Source: Bartonella sp. DGB1
GTDB taxonomy: Bacteria > Pseudomonadota > Alphaproteobacteria > Rhizobiales > Rhizobiaceae
Length of the DNA: 64,000 nucleotides
Reading direction: 5' to 3'
NCBI RefSeq assembly: GCF_041345015.1
Contig: NZ_CP166769.1
Span: 372,001 to 436,000, forward strand
Each line of letters opens with the position of its first letter. Within the stretch, counting starts at the first letter, position 1. Under the pieces are notes generated by a model that saw nothing but the letters and a program-made list of their open reading frames with translations, did no database searches and had not been told where the DNA came from. Shown here in pieces: positions 36,641 through 46,946 of the stretch. Both the position numbers and the translations under genes were made by a program.

Positions 36641-38365
36641 TTATGCGATTGATGTAATTTTACTATTTGGGAATAGTTGAAAAATTTTATTTACATCATT
36701 ATCTTCTAGGACATTCTTCTCTAGTAGTTTCTTGTTTTCAGCTTCTTGGTCATCTAAGGTTGGTTGAGCTGTTGGATCTTCATTTGCTATTATAATAGAC
36801 CAGTGCTTTCCAGTCCATGCTTTTAATTGTTTTTCTAATTTTTTTATAAAATCTTTATTAGTATTATTTTTTAATGCGATAGTTAATTTATTCTCTTTTA
36901 GAGCAATAAATTTTAAATTATCTTTTACATCACTTAATAATATTCTTTCATTACCCTGTTCTAATAAATGGATAATATCAGTAAGAGTTTCAATTTTTAT
37001 CGTTTTATTGGTTTCTAGCTCTTCTGTTGATGCAGCAATAGAATTGTTAGATGATTTTATGTCGTTATTTATTGTTGTAGTCTTATTTTCAATATTATCT
37101 GATACGGTATCTATATTAGGTTGAACGTAAGTTAAATTTTGTTGATTTTCAATATTTGGTTCAATCTTTATTATAGTTTCATTACCGTGTAATTTTGATA
37201 AAATTTGATCTAAATGCGGTAAATCTGCTGCGTGAGCAATCCTTATCAGAAGCATCTCAGCTGCCTGTTGAGGTTTAGGGGCGCTTTTTACTTCCTCCAG
37301 ACCTTTTAGTAGCATTTGCCAGATTCTAGATAAGCTGCGAATAGATAATTTTTTTGATAATGAAACTTTTTGATTATAAATATCTGAAGTATCCAGAAAC
37401 ATAGATTGAGAGTCAGGAACGAATTTTAGCTTGGTTAATTCGTGCGTAAAAATCGACATATCGCTTATAATAGAAAAAGGGTCTGCCCCGAGACAATAAA
37501 ATTCATTAAATTTGTCTAATAATTGGGGTATTTGACCGTTAATTAAATATTCAAATAAGCATATTATTTGAGATTGATCTGCTAAACCTAGCATTTTATA
37601 AATAGTATTTTCTGAAATATTATTGTTACTATATGAAATGGCTTGATCTAAAATAGATAAGGCATCTCTTACAGATCCATCACTAGCTTTGGCTATGATA
37701 GCTAATGAATTTTTATCTATGGTAACATTTTCTAACTCACAAATTTTAGCTAAGTGTGCGGTTAATATATTAGGTTCAACTCGACGAAGGTCAAATCTTT
37801 GACAGCGAGATAAGATAGTAACAGGTACTTTGTGAATTTCTGTTGTGGCAAAAATAAATTTTACATGATCAGGAGGCTCTTCTAATGTCTTTAATAATCC
37901 ATTAAAAGCTTGTGTAGATAGCATATGAATTTCGTCTATTATATAAATTTTATACCTAGTACTAACTGGTTTATAACGAATTTGATCTATTATTTCTCTA
38001 ATACTATCAATGCCTGTATGAGAGGCTGCATCCATCTCAATTACATCAATATGATTGCCGTCCATAATAGATTGACAGTGATAACCAGCTTCATCCATAT
38101 GTATTGTAGCTATGTTAATATGTTCTGTCTGATAATTAAGAGCTCTGGCTAGAATACGAGCTGTGGTTGTTTTACCAACACCACGCACCCCCGTAAGCAT
38201 CCATGCTTGTGCAATCTTCTGAATTTTGAAAGAATTGTTGAGAGTTTGCACCATAGCTTCTTGACCAATAAGATCGTTGAATTTTTGAGGTCTATACTTA
38301 CGCGCTAATACACGATAGTTTTTAGTAATGGTGGGTCTCAAAGTTTCTAGGGGCTGGTTATCCAA
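36641..38365 (-). CDS. dnaX: DNA polymerase III subunit gamma/tau
   Basis: 574 residues. AAA+ clamp-loader domain: RKYRPQKFNDLIGQEAMV, Walker A GVRGVGKTTTARI near 60, YIIDEIHMLS, and SRCQRFDLRR. The zinc-knuckle cysteines of enterobacterial DnaX are reduced to HCQSIMDG, as in other alphaproteobacteria. C-terminal tau-like part binds polymerase. It follows the SRP RNA gene. Confidence 0.97.
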   Translation of the reverse strand: MDNQPLETLRPTITKNYRVLARKYRPQKFNDLIGQEAMVQTLNNSFKIQKIAQAWMLTGVRGVGKTTTARILARALNYQTEHINIATIHMDEAGYHCQSIMDGNHIDVIEMDAASHTGIDSIREIIDQIRYKPVSTRYKIYIIDEIHMLSTQAFNGLLKTLEEPPDHVKFIFATTEIHKVPVTILSRCQRFDLRRVEPNILTAHLAKICELENVTIDKNSLAIIAKASDGSVRDALSILDQAISYSNNNISENTIYKMLGLADQSQIICLFEYLINGQIPQLLDKFNEFYCLGADPFSIISDMSIFTHELTKLKFVPDSQSMFLDTSDIYNQKVSLSKKLSIRSLSRIWQMLLKGLEEVKSAPKPQQAAEMLLIRIAHAADLPHLDQILSKLHGNETIIKIEPNIENQQNLTYVQPNIDTVSDNIENKTTTINNDIKSSNNSIAASTEELETNKTIKIETLTDIIHLLEQGNERILLSDVKDNLKFIALKENKLTIALKNNTNKDFIKKLEKQLKAWTGKHWSIIIANEDPTAQPTLDDQEAENKKLLEKNVLEDNDVNKIFQLFPNSKITSIA

Positions 38366-38397
38366 TGAATAAGCCTTTAAACTAATATATTGATTGT

Positions 38398-38491
38398 AGG
38401 TGGTTAGATATTGACCCGTATTAGATACGCTAGGGCTGCTTTCTTCCGAACCTGACCCAGTTTGCGAATAATTCGTCCAAACTAACCACCC
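38398..38491 (-). ncRNA. ffs: Signal recognition particle RNA (4.5S type)
   Basis: Reverse strand: the ends GGTGGTTAG and CTAACCACC form the closing stem, and the apical part GTCAGGTTCGGAAGAAAGCA matches the SRP domain IV consensus (tetraloop GGAA plus the asymmetric AGCA bulge). About 94 bases. The small SRP RNA beside dnaX is a typical alphaproteobacterial arrangement. Ends estimated from the stem. Confidence 0.92.
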
Positions 38492-38634
38492 GCTTTATTA
38501 GTGTCAAATTTTATTAAAAATTGCAAGGAAAACTTTTAAATATAACCATTTATTTATTTTCATGTGGAAATTAAATTGTTGCAAGTTAGGATAAAATAAG
38601 TTACTCTCAACTGAACATATAGAATATTTTTCGG

Positions 38635-39063
38635 GTGTCACATTTGTCTATATTAACCTTTTTAAAGACTTGTGTTTTTACTATAGTTTGTTTAAATTTC
38701 CCTATAGCAGTAATGGCTAATAATGATTTGCAAAAATTAATGGATAAGGCTAATTTCGATAGAGGTCGCCAATTATTTCAACAGTGTTCTAATTGTCATT
38801 CTATAATCAAAAACGGAGCTAATAGACTAGGTCCTACTTTATGGCAGATAGTTAATGCTCCTATAGGAGCTCATCCTAGTTATCGATATTCTGAGGCTAT
38901 GAAAAAAGCTAATTTAGCAGGGCGATTGTGGACAGAGCAAGATTTATTTGAATTTATTAAATCACCAAGGAAGTTTATGCCGGGTACGCGTATGGCGTAT
39001 AGAGGTATGTCTAGTGATCAAGATATTGCAAATTTAATATTTTATTTAAAAAGTCTTAATTAG
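38635..39063 (+). CDS. c-type cytochrome, membrane-targeted
   Basis: 142 residues. Signal peptide (about 1-28), one haem motif CSNCH (C51, C54, H55) and probable axial Met120 in MPGTRM; ends like class I mitochondrial-type cytochromes (NLIFYLKSLN). Electron carrier of the periplasm, similar to alphaproteobacterial cytochrome c2/c556-region proteins. Starts at a GTG (38635) or TTG (38644); neither has a clear SD. First gene of the forward-strand half. Confidence 0.88.
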   Translation: MSHLSILTFLKTCVFTIVCLNFPIAVMANNDLQKLMDKANFDRGRQLFQQCSNCHSIIKNGANRLGPTLWQIVNAPIGAHPSYRYSEAMKKANLAGRLWTEQDLFEFIKSPRKFMPGTRMAYRGMSSDQDIANLIFYLKSLN

Positions 39064-39111
39064 TAAGTTGTGTGGTTATTGATTAATTTTATTTAGTATT
39101 AAGGAATGATA

Positions 39112-40059
39112 ATGAAAATTGCTTTACAGATGGATCATATTTCCACAATTGATAAAACAACTGATACTACTTTTGCGCTGGGTTTGGAGGCGTATAATAG
39201 GGGTTATAATCTATTTCATTATACTCCGGCTGATTTATTTATGAAAAATACGCAAGTTTTTGCCAGGGTGCAATCTTTGGAGTTAGATGATGATAGCAAA
39301 ATCTATTATAAATTAGGTGATAAACAAATTGTTCCATTAAGTGATATGCAGGTAATATTGCTTAGACAAGATCCGCCTTTTAATATGCGTTATATAACTA
39401 CTACTCATTTATTAGAAAAACTACCTGCAACTACTTTAGTAATAAATAATCCTTTCTGGGTGCGTAATTGCCCTGAGAAAATATTTGTAACTGAATTTCC
39501 TGATTTAATACCTCCAACGTTGATTTCTGAAGATATAGAAGAAATAAAGAAATTCAGAAATGAATATGGTGAGATAATATTAAAGCCTTTATATGGTAAT
39601 GGTGGAGCAGGGGTCTTTTATTTAAAGGCAGATGATAAAAATTTAATGTCTTTAACAGAGATTTTTGCGCTTTTATATAATGAACCAGTGATAGTGCAGA
39701 AATATATTCCTGAAGTCATAGAAGGTGACAAGAGAATCTTGCTTGTAGATGGAGAAGTTGTTGGGGCTATTAATAGAGTGGCCTCTGAAGAGGAAGTAAG
39801 ATCTAATTTGCATGTTGGAGGAAAAGCATTATCATACCAATTAACTGAAAGAGATAGAGAAATTTGTGAGCGAATAAAGCCATTTTTAAAAGAAAAAGGA
39901 TTCTTTTTTGTGGGAATAGATGTAATAGGTAAATATATAACAGAGATTAATGTGACATCCCCGACCGGGATAAGAAGTTTTAAAACATTAGGAGGACAAG
40001 ATATCGCTAAAATACTTTGGGATAAATTGGAAGAAAAATTAACTAATATAGTTATGTAA
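39112..40059 (+). CDS. gshB: Glutathione synthetase
   Basis: 315 residues. [13 protein letters not shown] start, ATP-grasp elements [42 protein letters not shown] and [12 protein letters not shown]. Second step of glutathione synthesis. Start at 39112 chosen over the in-frame ATG at 39106 because AAGGA sits six bases before it. gshA is not in the window. Confidence 0.97.
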   Translation: MKIALQMDHISTIDKTTDTTFALGLEAYNRGYNLFHYTPADLFMKNTQVFARVQSLELDDDSKIYYKLGDKQIVPLSDMQVILLRQDPPFNMRYITTTHLLEKLPATTLVINNPFWVRNCPEKIFVTEFPDLIPPTLISEDIEEIKKFRNEYGEIILKPLYGNGGAGVFYLKADDKNLMSLTEIFALLYNEPVIVQKYIPEVIEGDKRILLVDGEVVGAINRVASEEEVRSNLHVGGKALSYQLTERDREICERIKPFLKEKGFFFVGIDVIGKYITEINVTSPTGIRSFKTLGGQDIAKILWDKLEEKLTNIVM

Positions 40060-40154
40060 AATAGGTAGCCGGATTGAAATAGAATTAATTGTTTTTATCA
40101 ATAAAATAACTTATAAGTATTAATAGAATCGCCATTTAAAGATAAGGATTTCAC

Positions 40155-41222
40155 ATGTTAAAAAAATATAAGTTTAATATGGTAGTTGTAGCTTGTGTTG
40201 TTAATTTTTTTACCATTAGCGGTTTTGCTTCTAATAGTTTTGCTTCTGATCCTATTAGAATATCTGGATCATCTACGGTGGCTCCGTATAGTCAGGTAAT
40301 AGCTGAATTTTTTAGTGAGATATATTCTAATTATCGTACACCAATAATTGAATCTATTGGTACTGGTGGAGGTATGAAAGAATTTTGTAAGGCTGAAGGG
40401 GCTAATACTTTAGATGTCGTTAATGCTTCTCGACCTATGACAGAAAAAGAATTTAAAGATTGTCAGAAAAATGGCGTAACAAAAATAAAAGAAGTTATGT
40501 TTGGTTATGATGGTATAGTTCTTGCAACCAATAGAAAAGATGTAGCTTGGCACTTTACTCCTAGTGATATCTATAAAGCATTAGCTGCAAAAGTTTTGAT
40601 AAATGGTAAATTAGTGGCGAATCCATATAAGACATGGAATGAAGTTAATCCAAAATTCCCTAATTGGCAAATAACTGTGTATATTCCTGGTGAAAAACAC
40701 GGAACTAGAGAAGTGTTTGAACAGAAATTATTAGAGGTTGGGTGTAAGGAATTAGGTGTCGCTGAATATTTAAAGAAAAACAGACAAGATAACTTAATTA
40801 AATCTACTTGTACAGCAGTTCGTAAAGATGGAAGATCTATAGATATTGATGGTGATTATTCTGAGACCTTAGCGCGTTTGAATGCTAATAAACACGGGGT
40901 TGGTGTATTTGGTTTATTTTATTATGAAAATAATGCCGATCGTTTGCGGGTAGCATCTGTGAATGGTATAATTCCTACAGTTGAAAATATAGCTAAAGGA
41001 ATTTATCCAGTTTCTCGCCCATTATATTTTTATGTTAAAGCTAATCACTTAGATTCTGTGGTAGGATTAAAAGAGTATGTTAATCTTTTTTTACTTGACC
41101 AGTCAATCGGTGATGAAGGTTCGCTTGTATTGGACTATGGTCTAGTTCCAGCTCCTCGTAGTGAAAGAGAAAAACAACGAAAAGATTTTAATTCTGATAG
41201 TTTTTTTAGAATTAAAGAGTAA
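40155..41222 (+). CDS. pstS: Phosphate-binding protein PstS
   Basis: 355 residues. Signal peptide about 1-31 (ending SFASDP), then the phosphate site ISGSSTVAPYSQVI. High-affinity phosphate ABC transporter substrate protein, exported to the periplasm. First of a pst operon. No clear Pho box precedes it. Confidence 0.97.
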   Translation: MLKKYKFNMVVVACVVNFFTISGFASNSFASDPIRISGSSTVAPYSQVIAEFFSEIYSNYRTPIIESIGTGGGMKEFCKAEGANTLDVVNASRPMTEKEFKDCQKNGVTKIKEVMFGYDGIVLATNRKDVAWHFTPSDIYKALAAKVLINGKLVANPYKTWNEVNPKFPNWQITVYIPGEKHGTREVFEQKLLEVGCKELGVAEYLKKNRQDNLIKSTCTAVRKDGRSIDIDGDYSETLARLNANKHGVGVFGLFYYENNADRLRVASVNGIIPTVENIAKGIYPVSRPLYFYVKANHLDSVVGLKEYVNLFLLDQSIGDEGSLVLDYGLVPAPRSEREKQRKDFNSDSFFRIKE

Positions 41223-41266
41223 AATCATACATCACTTAATTCAGTCTAGAGAGTATTTATTTTATT

Positions 41267-42733
41267 ATGACTAGTTCAACCTATTTTTTTGGTTCTATTA
41301 TAGTGGTTGTATTAATTGCTATTTTAAGCTTTTTTCTAGCTTACTATAAAATGTCAGCAGTACAACTTAAAGGTGAAAAATTACACTCTAGACCCCATTA
41401 TTATGGTGTTTGGGTATTTTTGTTAGTTATTTTATCTTGTTTTGCCTTTTTGTTTGTTTATTATGGAGTAGTTAATTATTTTATTACACATAAAAACATT
41501 GAAGATTTACATAATGTTCTTAATCGATCTTTATCAGTAAAAGAATTAAATTTTTTAGATGATCTTAATAGAGTTTTTACTAAAATACCTTCAGGGGAAC
41601 TTGATGTAATAGTAAAAAATTCTAGTAATTTAGTAAATTATATGGCGCAACATGCTATAAATTTAACTGATACAGAGTTTGCTCTTATCTTTTCAATTGT
41701 GAAAGATAATTTTTTAACAAAAGTTAGTTTATATAAATTAGGTTTTTATTTAAGCTGTTGTTTTGCTCTGGTTATGTCTACCTGGGGGATATTAACTTTA
41801 AAAGCACAGCAAAGAAGCCGTAATGCAGTAGAATCTATTGTTGTTAGATCGCTGATGTTGGCATCTTTAACCTCTGTTTTAGTAACTATTGGTATTATTT
41901 TATCAATGTTATTTCAATCTATTAATTTTTTTAAATTTGTTTCTATTTCAGATTTTCTATTTGGTACAACTTGGGATCCTCGTTTTGCTGCTAGTGGTAG
42001 TGGTGAAGTAGGGCAATTTGGTTTGTTGCCGTTGTTAGCTGGTACTTTATATATAGCTTTGGTTGCTATGTTAATAGCTGTTCCTTTGGGGTTATTTGCA
42101 GCTATCTATATGGCGGAATATGCTCCAAAGCGTGTTAGAGCTGTTATTAAGCCTCTGTTAGAAATATTAGCAGGTATTCCAACTATTGTTTATGGTTTTT
42201 TTGCCCTTTCTATAGTTGGTCCTTTTTTAAGAGATATATCTATTTTTCTAGCTGGTGGACAAGGTTTTATCATGGCTCAAAGTGTGCTAACAGCAGGTTT
42301 AGTCATGGGTATTATGCTTATACCTTATGTTTCTTCTTTATCTGATGATGTCTTAAATGCCGTTCCTCGTTCTTTAAGGGAGGGGTCGCTAGGGTTAGGT
42401 GCAACATTGTCGGAGACCATCAGGAAAGTGTTATTTCCTGCTGCGCTTCCTGGAATAATAAGTGCATTGTTATTGACGGCTTCTAGAGCAATAGGGGAAA
42501 CAATGATAGTGACTTTAGCCGCTGGTGTAGCGCCAAACTTAAGTTGGAATCCTTTTGAGGCTATGACAACTATTACTATAAAAATTGTTAGTCAGTTAAC
42601 TGGTGATACAGAATTTATGTCTCCTCAAACCTTGGTTGCTTTTGCTTTGGGTTTAACTTTATTTATTTTAACATTAATAATGAATATTATAGCTTTATAT
42701 ATAAGTCGTAGATATCAGGAAAAGTATGAATGA
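41267..42733 (+). CDS. pstC: Phosphate ABC transporter permease PstC
   Basis: 488 residues, longer than the about 320 of enterobacteria: an extra N-terminal region of about 220 residues with membrane helices precedes the permease core (GVFAAIYMAEY-type GLFAAIYMAEYAPKRVRAVIK, the EAA-like loop LREGSLGLGATLSETIRKV). Inner-membrane subunit. It overlaps pstA by four bases (ATGA). Confidence 0.96.
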   Translation: MTSSTYFFGSIIVVVLIAILSFFLAYYKMSAVQLKGEKLHSRPHYYGVWVFLLVILSCFAFLFVYYGVVNYFITHKNIEDLHNVLNRSLSVKELNFLDDLNRVFTKIPSGELDVIVKNSSNLVNYMAQHAINLTDTEFALIFSIVKDNFLTKVSLYKLGFYLSCCFALVMSTWGILTLKAQQRSRNAVESIVVRSLMLASLTSVLVTIGIILSMLFQSINFFKFVSISDFLFGTTWDPRFAASGSGEVGQFGLLPLLAGTLYIALVAMLIAVPLGLFAAIYMAEYAPKRVRAVIKPLLEILAGIPTIVYGFFALSIVGPFLRDISIFLAGGQGFIMAQSVLTAGLVMGIMLIPYVSSLSDDVLNAVPRSLREGSLGLGATLSETIRKVLFPAALPGIISALLLTASRAIGETMIVTLAAGVAPNLSWNPFEAMTTITIKIVSQLTGDTEFMSPQTLVAFALGLTLFILTLIMNIIALYISRRYQEKYE

Positions 42734-44028
42734 ACCAATCTTCTACACAAGTGTCTGTGAAAAGAGATATAGGCTTAAAAAAACGCTACGCTGCTGAAAG
42801 GCGTTTTCGTTTATATGGTCTTTTTTCTATTTTTATTGGAATATTATTTTTATTTATTTTGCTATGTTCTATAGTTTCTAAAGGATATAGCGCATTCACA
42901 CAAACTACAATCAATGTACCTGTGTATTTTGATAAAAATATTATTGATCCTAAAAATGAATTAGCTAATAACCCGCAAGTATTACAATTAGCTGATTATA
43001 ATTTATTGGCTAGAATAGCTTTAGCTAAGCAACTTGATGTTGATCTAAAAGATCGTCGTGCTATGTTAGAAATTGGTCGTATGATTTCTACTGATGCTAG
43101 ATCCAAGTTACAATCGATGTTAATGGATAATCCTGATCTTATTGGTAAACAGGTAAATGTTAAATTTTTGGCTTCCTCTAATATTGATGCTGCTTACAAA
43201 GGTCATATTGATACTACTATTGATGAGAAAAACAGAGTGGTGACAGATCGTCAGTTAGCCTGGCTTAACTTGTTAGCAGATAAAAAAATAATATTTAAAA
43301 GGTTTAATTTTAATTTATTTATTAATGGTGCGTCTAGTCGTCCAGAATTAGCTGGACTAGGGGTAGCTTTATTGGGCTCATTTTATATGATAATGATAGT
43401 TTTATTGATTTCTTTGCCTATTGGAGTTGCTACGTCTATTTATTTAGAGGAATATGCTAGAAAAAATAAATTTATCGATTTAATAGAAGTTAATATTAAT
43501 AATTTATCTGCAGTACCTTCGATAGTGTTCGGTTTATTAGGTTTGGCTGTATTTATTAATTTTTTTGGTCTGCCGCGTTCTTCTTCATTAGTAGGTGGAT
43601 TGGTGTTAAGTTTAATGACTTTACCAACTATTATTATAGCTACAAGATCCGCATTGCGTATGGTTCCTAATTCTATTAGATCTGCAGCTTTGGGTATAGG
43701 TGCTTCTAAAAATCAGATGGTATTCCACCATGTTTTGCCTTTAGCTTTGCCCGGTATTTTAACTGGTACTATCATTGGTTTAGCTAGAGCTCTTGGTGAA
43801 ACGGCTCCTTTACTATTGATAGGTATGGTAGCCTTTGTAAAAGACTATCCTTTGAGTCCTATGGATCCTACTACTTCTCTCTCGGTTCAGATATATATGT
43901 GGGCTGGTAATGCAGAACGTGCGTTTATTGAACGTACTTCAGCCGCTATAATGGTTTTGTTATTTTTATTGATTATAATGAATCTCTTAGCAATTTTTTT
44001 AAGACGTCGTTTTGAACGTCGTTGGTAG
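42730..44028 (+). CDS. pstA: Phosphate ABC transporter permease PstA
   Basis: 432 residues, with an N-terminal DUF3333-type periplasmic region (about 40-200) found in alphaproteobacteria. Permease core with GVATSIYLEEYARKNKFID and the loop SIRSAALGIGASKNQMVFHHVLP. Partner of PstC in the phosphate channel. Confidence 0.96.
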   Translation: MNQSSTQVSVKRDIGLKKRYAAERRFRLYGLFSIFIGILFLFILLCSIVSKGYSAFTQTTINVPVYFDKNIIDPKNELANNPQVLQLADYNLLARIALAKQLDVDLKDRRAMLEIGRMISTDARSKLQSMLMDNPDLIGKQVNVKFLASSNIDAAYKGHIDTTIDEKNRVVTDRQLAWLNLLADKKIIFKRFNFNLFINGASSRPELAGLGVALLGSFYMIMIVLLISLPIGVATSIYLEEYARKNKFIDLIEVNINNLSAVPSIVFGLLGLAVFINFFGLPRSSSLVGGLVLSLMTLPTIIIATRSALRMVPNSIRSAALGIGASKNQMVFHHVLPLALPGILTGTIIGLARALGETAPLLLIGMVAFVKDYPLSPMDPTTSLSVQIYMWAGNAERAFIERTSAAIMVLLFLLIIMNLLAIFLRRRFERRW

Positions 44029-44052
44029 GTTAAATTAAAGGTATTTGTAACG

Positions 44053-44835
44053 ATGAACCAAGAAAATCAAGAAAATAAGTTAATAAAATTTCAAAGTAAT
44101 GATGTATCTATTTATTATGGTGAAAAACAAGTTATTTCTAATGTAACTTTATCGATATGTGAAAAAAAAGTTACTGCTTTAATAGGGCCTTCTGGCAGTG
44201 GTAAATCTACCTTTTTACGTGCTTTAAATCGTATGAATGATATTATTGAAGGTAGTAGATTAACAGGTAAAATAACTTTAGATGGTGAGAATATTTATGA
44301 TCCATCAATTGATGTTGTGGAGTTACGTTCGCGTGTAGGTATGGTTTTCCAACGTCCTAACCCATTTCCTAAATCTATATATGAAAATGTTGCTTATGGT
44401 CCTAGAATTCATGGTTTAGTAAAAAATAAATCAGAATTAAATGACGTCGTAGAAGAAAGTTTAATAAAGGCAGGTTTATTTGAGGAAGTGAAAGATAGAT
44501 TATATGATTCTGGTACTGGATTATCTGGAGGTCAACAACAACGTTTATGTATTGCGCGTGCTATAGCAGTTAGCCCTGAAGTTATTTTAATGGATGAACC
44601 TTGTTCAGCTTTAGATCCTATTGCGACAGCTAAAATTGAAGAATTAATTGATGACTTAAAGAAAAATTATACTATAGTTATAGTTACTCATTCTATGCAG
44701 CAAGCTGCTCGTGTTTCGCAATATACAGCTATGTTTCATTTAGGTGAGCTTATAGAGATGTCCAAAACAGATTCTTTATTTACTTCTCCGCAGGAACAAC
44801 GTACACAAGACTATATTACTGGTCGTTTTGGCTGA
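44053..44835 (+). CDS. pstB: Phosphate ABC transporter ATPase PstB
   Basis: 260 residues. Walker [13 protein letters not shown] near 43-54, signature LSGGQQQRL, Walker [14 protein letters not shown], and H-loop VTHS. Energises phosphate import through PstCA. Confidence 0.98.
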   Translation: MNQENQENKLIKFQSNDVSIYYGEKQVISNVTLSICEKKVTALIGPSGSGKSTFLRALNRMNDIIEGSRLTGKITLDGENIYDPSIDVVELRSRVGMVFQRPNPFPKSIYENVAYGPRIHGLVKNKSELNDVVEESLIKAGLFEEVKDRLYDSGTGLSGGQQQRLCIARAIAVSPEVILMDEPCSALDPIATAKIEELIDDLKKNYTIVIVTHSMQQAARVSQYTAMFHLGELIEMSKTDSLFTSPQEQRTQDYITGRFG

Positions 44836-44864
44836 TAATATTTAATATATAAAAAGGAGGATCT

Positions 44865-45584
44865 ATGGCAGCGCAACATATTGTAAGATCATATGATAAA
44901 GAGTTAAAATTTTTAAGTAAAAAAATAATTTCTATGGGTGAATATGCTCAAAATATGATAAAAGAATCTACGAGAGCAATCATCGACGATGATAAAAGTT
45001 TGGCAATTAAAGTTATAGAAGATGATAAATTATTAGATAAATTAGAAAGAGAAATAAACGAAAAAGCTATATCTTTAATAGCAAAACGTCAACCTATGGC
45101 AATAGATTTACGTGAAATTATTGGAGCGATACGTATCTCTTCTGATATTGAGCGTATTGGTGATATGGCAAAATCTATTGCTAAAAGAGTGGAAATTTTG
45201 TCTATTCTACCAAAATTGTCAGGTATTAATCATAGTCTAGAAAATTTTTCTAATTTGGCTTCAAAACAAGTAGAAGATATTTTTAATTGTTACACGGCAC
45301 AAGATGTATCTCGTTTAGATGAAATTAGAGATAGAGATGACCAATTAGATAGTATGTATACTTCATTATTTAGAGAATTATTAACTTATATGATTGAAGA
45401 TCAAAAAAATATAACTCTTTGTACACATTTATTATTTTGTGCTAAAAATATTGAGCGTATTGGTGATCATGTGACTAATATAGCAGAGGCATTATATTTT
45501 ATAGTAACTGGTGATTATATGGATAGTGATAGACCAAAAGACGATTTATCACATGGAGTAGGTAATTTACCTAACAATATATAA
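44865..45584 (+). CDS. phoU: Phosphate transport regulator PhoU
   Basis: 239 residues, two PhoU repeats with the matching blocks IRISSDIERIGDMAKSIAKR and LLFCAKNIERIGDHVTNIAE. Couples Pst activity to phosphate signalling. An AGGAGG SD precedes its ATG. No phoB or phoR gene follows, unlike many rhizobia. Confidence 0.96.
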   Translation: MAAQHIVRSYDKELKFLSKKIISMGEYAQNMIKESTRAIIDDDKSLAIKVIEDDKLLDKLEREINEKAISLIAKRQPMAIDLREIIGAIRISSDIERIGDMAKSIAKRVEILSILPKLSGINHSLENFSNLASKQVEDIFNCYTAQDVSRLDEIRDRDDQLDSMYTSLFRELLTYMIEDQKNITLCTHLLFCAKNIERIGDHVTNIAEALYFIVTGDYMDSDRPKDDLSHGVGNLPNNI

Positions 45585-45651
45585 AATTATTTTTAAATAT
45601 TACATAAATAGGTGACATATAAAAATAATAAATAATTTAAGGAGATAATTA

Positions 45652-46899
45652 ATGGGCTGTAATCACTTAATTGACCAGCAAAAACTAGAACGTTTAGCTG
45701 AAGTTGGTATAAAAATAGGTTTAGGTTTAGCTAAAGGGCAAGATTTGCTTATCACTGCGCCGTTAGAGGCTTTTCCTTTGGTTCGTTTTTTAACTAAGAT
45801 AGCATATCAAGAAGGCGCCGGTATAGTTACTAGCTTTTTTACTGATGATGAATCTAATTTAATGCGCTTTAAATATGGTCATGATGAAATTTTTGATAAA
45901 TCCCCTAATTGGTTTTTTGATGGTATAGCTAAGGCTTTTTCTGAGAATACAGCTCGTTTAGCTATTACAGGTAATGATCCATTTTTATTAGCTGATCAAG
46001 ATCCTAATAAAGTAGCTCGTGTTGGAAAAGCACAAGCAGAAGCCTATAAGCCTGCTTTACAATATATCTCTAATTTTGATATTAACTGGACTATTTTATC
46101 TTATCCAACTAAGGGTTGGGCAAAAAGGGTTTTTCCGGATTTACCAGTTGATGAGGCAATTGTAAAATTGTCAGAGGCATTATTTGCTGCTTCAAGAGTG
46201 AATAACGATAATGCTGTAGAGTCTTGGCGTTCACATAATGCTGAATTACATCGCCGTTGTGATTGGTTGAATGACAAGAATTTTTCTAGTTTGCAATTTA
46301 AAGGTCCTGGTACTAATTTAAAATTAGGCTTAGCTCAAGGTCATGCTTGGCGAGGCGGTGCAAGTCAGGCTAGAAATGGTGTAATTTGCAACCCAAATAT
46401 ACCTACAGAAGAGGTGTTCACTACTCCTGATGCTTTTAGAGTTGATGGAATAGTAAGTAGTACTAAACCTTTATCTCATAATGGTACTTTAATAGATGAT
46501 ATTTGTGTTCGTTTTGAAGCTGGGCGTATAGTAGAAGCTAAGTCTTCGAAAGGTGAATCTTTATTAAAGAGGCTTTTGGATACAGATGAAGGTGCATCTC
46601 GCCTAGGAGAAGTTGCATTAGTTCCACATTCGTCACCTATCTCCCAAAGCGGTATATTATATTATAATACTCTATATGATGAGAATGCTAGTTCACATAT
46701 TGCTTTAGGTCAGTGCTATGCTGAATGTTTTAAAGATAAAGGTATTGATATTTCTAAAGAAGAACTATTAAAACGTGGTGGTAACCAAAGTTTAATCCAT
46801 GTAGATTGGATGATAGGATCAGATAAGATAGACGTAGATGGTATTAAGTCAGATGGTGATATTATTCCAGTAATGCGTCAAGGTGAATGGGCTTATTAA
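45652..46899 (+). CDS. M29-family aminopeptidase
   Basis: 415 residues, AmpS/PepS type: VGIKIGLGLAKGQDLLITAPLEA at the start and the metal site region with ITGNDPFLLA, RNGVICNPNIPTEEVFTTPD and NQSLIHVDWMIGSDKIDVDGI. Cytoplasmic removal of N-terminal residues. A GGAG SD precedes it. Single gene; the hairpin after it is weak. Confidence 0.95.
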   Translation: MGCNHLIDQQKLERLAEVGIKIGLGLAKGQDLLITAPLEAFPLVRFLTKIAYQEGAGIVTSFFTDDESNLMRFKYGHDEIFDKSPNWFFDGIAKAFSENTARLAITGNDPFLLADQDPNKVARVGKAQAEAYKPALQYISNFDINWTILSYPTKGWAKRVFPDLPVDEAIVKLSEALFAASRVNNDNAVESWRSHNAELHRRCDWLNDKNFSSLQFKGPGTNLKLGLAQGHAWRGGASQARNGVICNPNIPTEEVFTTPDAFRVDGIVSSTKPLSHNGTLIDDICVRFEAGRIVEAKSSKGESLLKRLLDTDEGASRLGEVALVPHSSPISQSGILYYNTLYDENASSHIALGQCYAECFKDKGIDISKEELLKRGGNQSLIHVDWMIGSDKIDVDGIKSDGDIIPVMRQGEWAY

Positions 46900-46908
46900 T
46901 TATGTTAA

Positions 46909-46935
46909 TTAAGTAGGGCTATCAGTCCTACTTAA
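46909..46935 (+). terminator. Hairpin between M29 peptidase and mutM
   Basis: TTAAGTAGG pairs with CCTACTTAA, nine perfect bases with a nine-base loop, 10 bases after the peptidase stop. No T-run; the mutM SD follows immediately, so some read-through is likely. Confidence 0.4.
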
Positions 46936-46946
46936 GGTAGGGGAAT

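Noticed and set aside
36641-38365. Programmed frameshift in dnaX giving gamma
   Set aside because: No slippery AAAAAAG with a following stem was recognised at the expected place.
38493-38634. Promoter of the SRP RNA
   Set aside because: TTGCAA and TTGACA are both present on the reverse strand but no convincing -10 at proper spacing fits the RNA start, so not listed.
40060-40154. Pho box upstream of pstS
   Set aside because: No CTGTCAT-like direct repeats.
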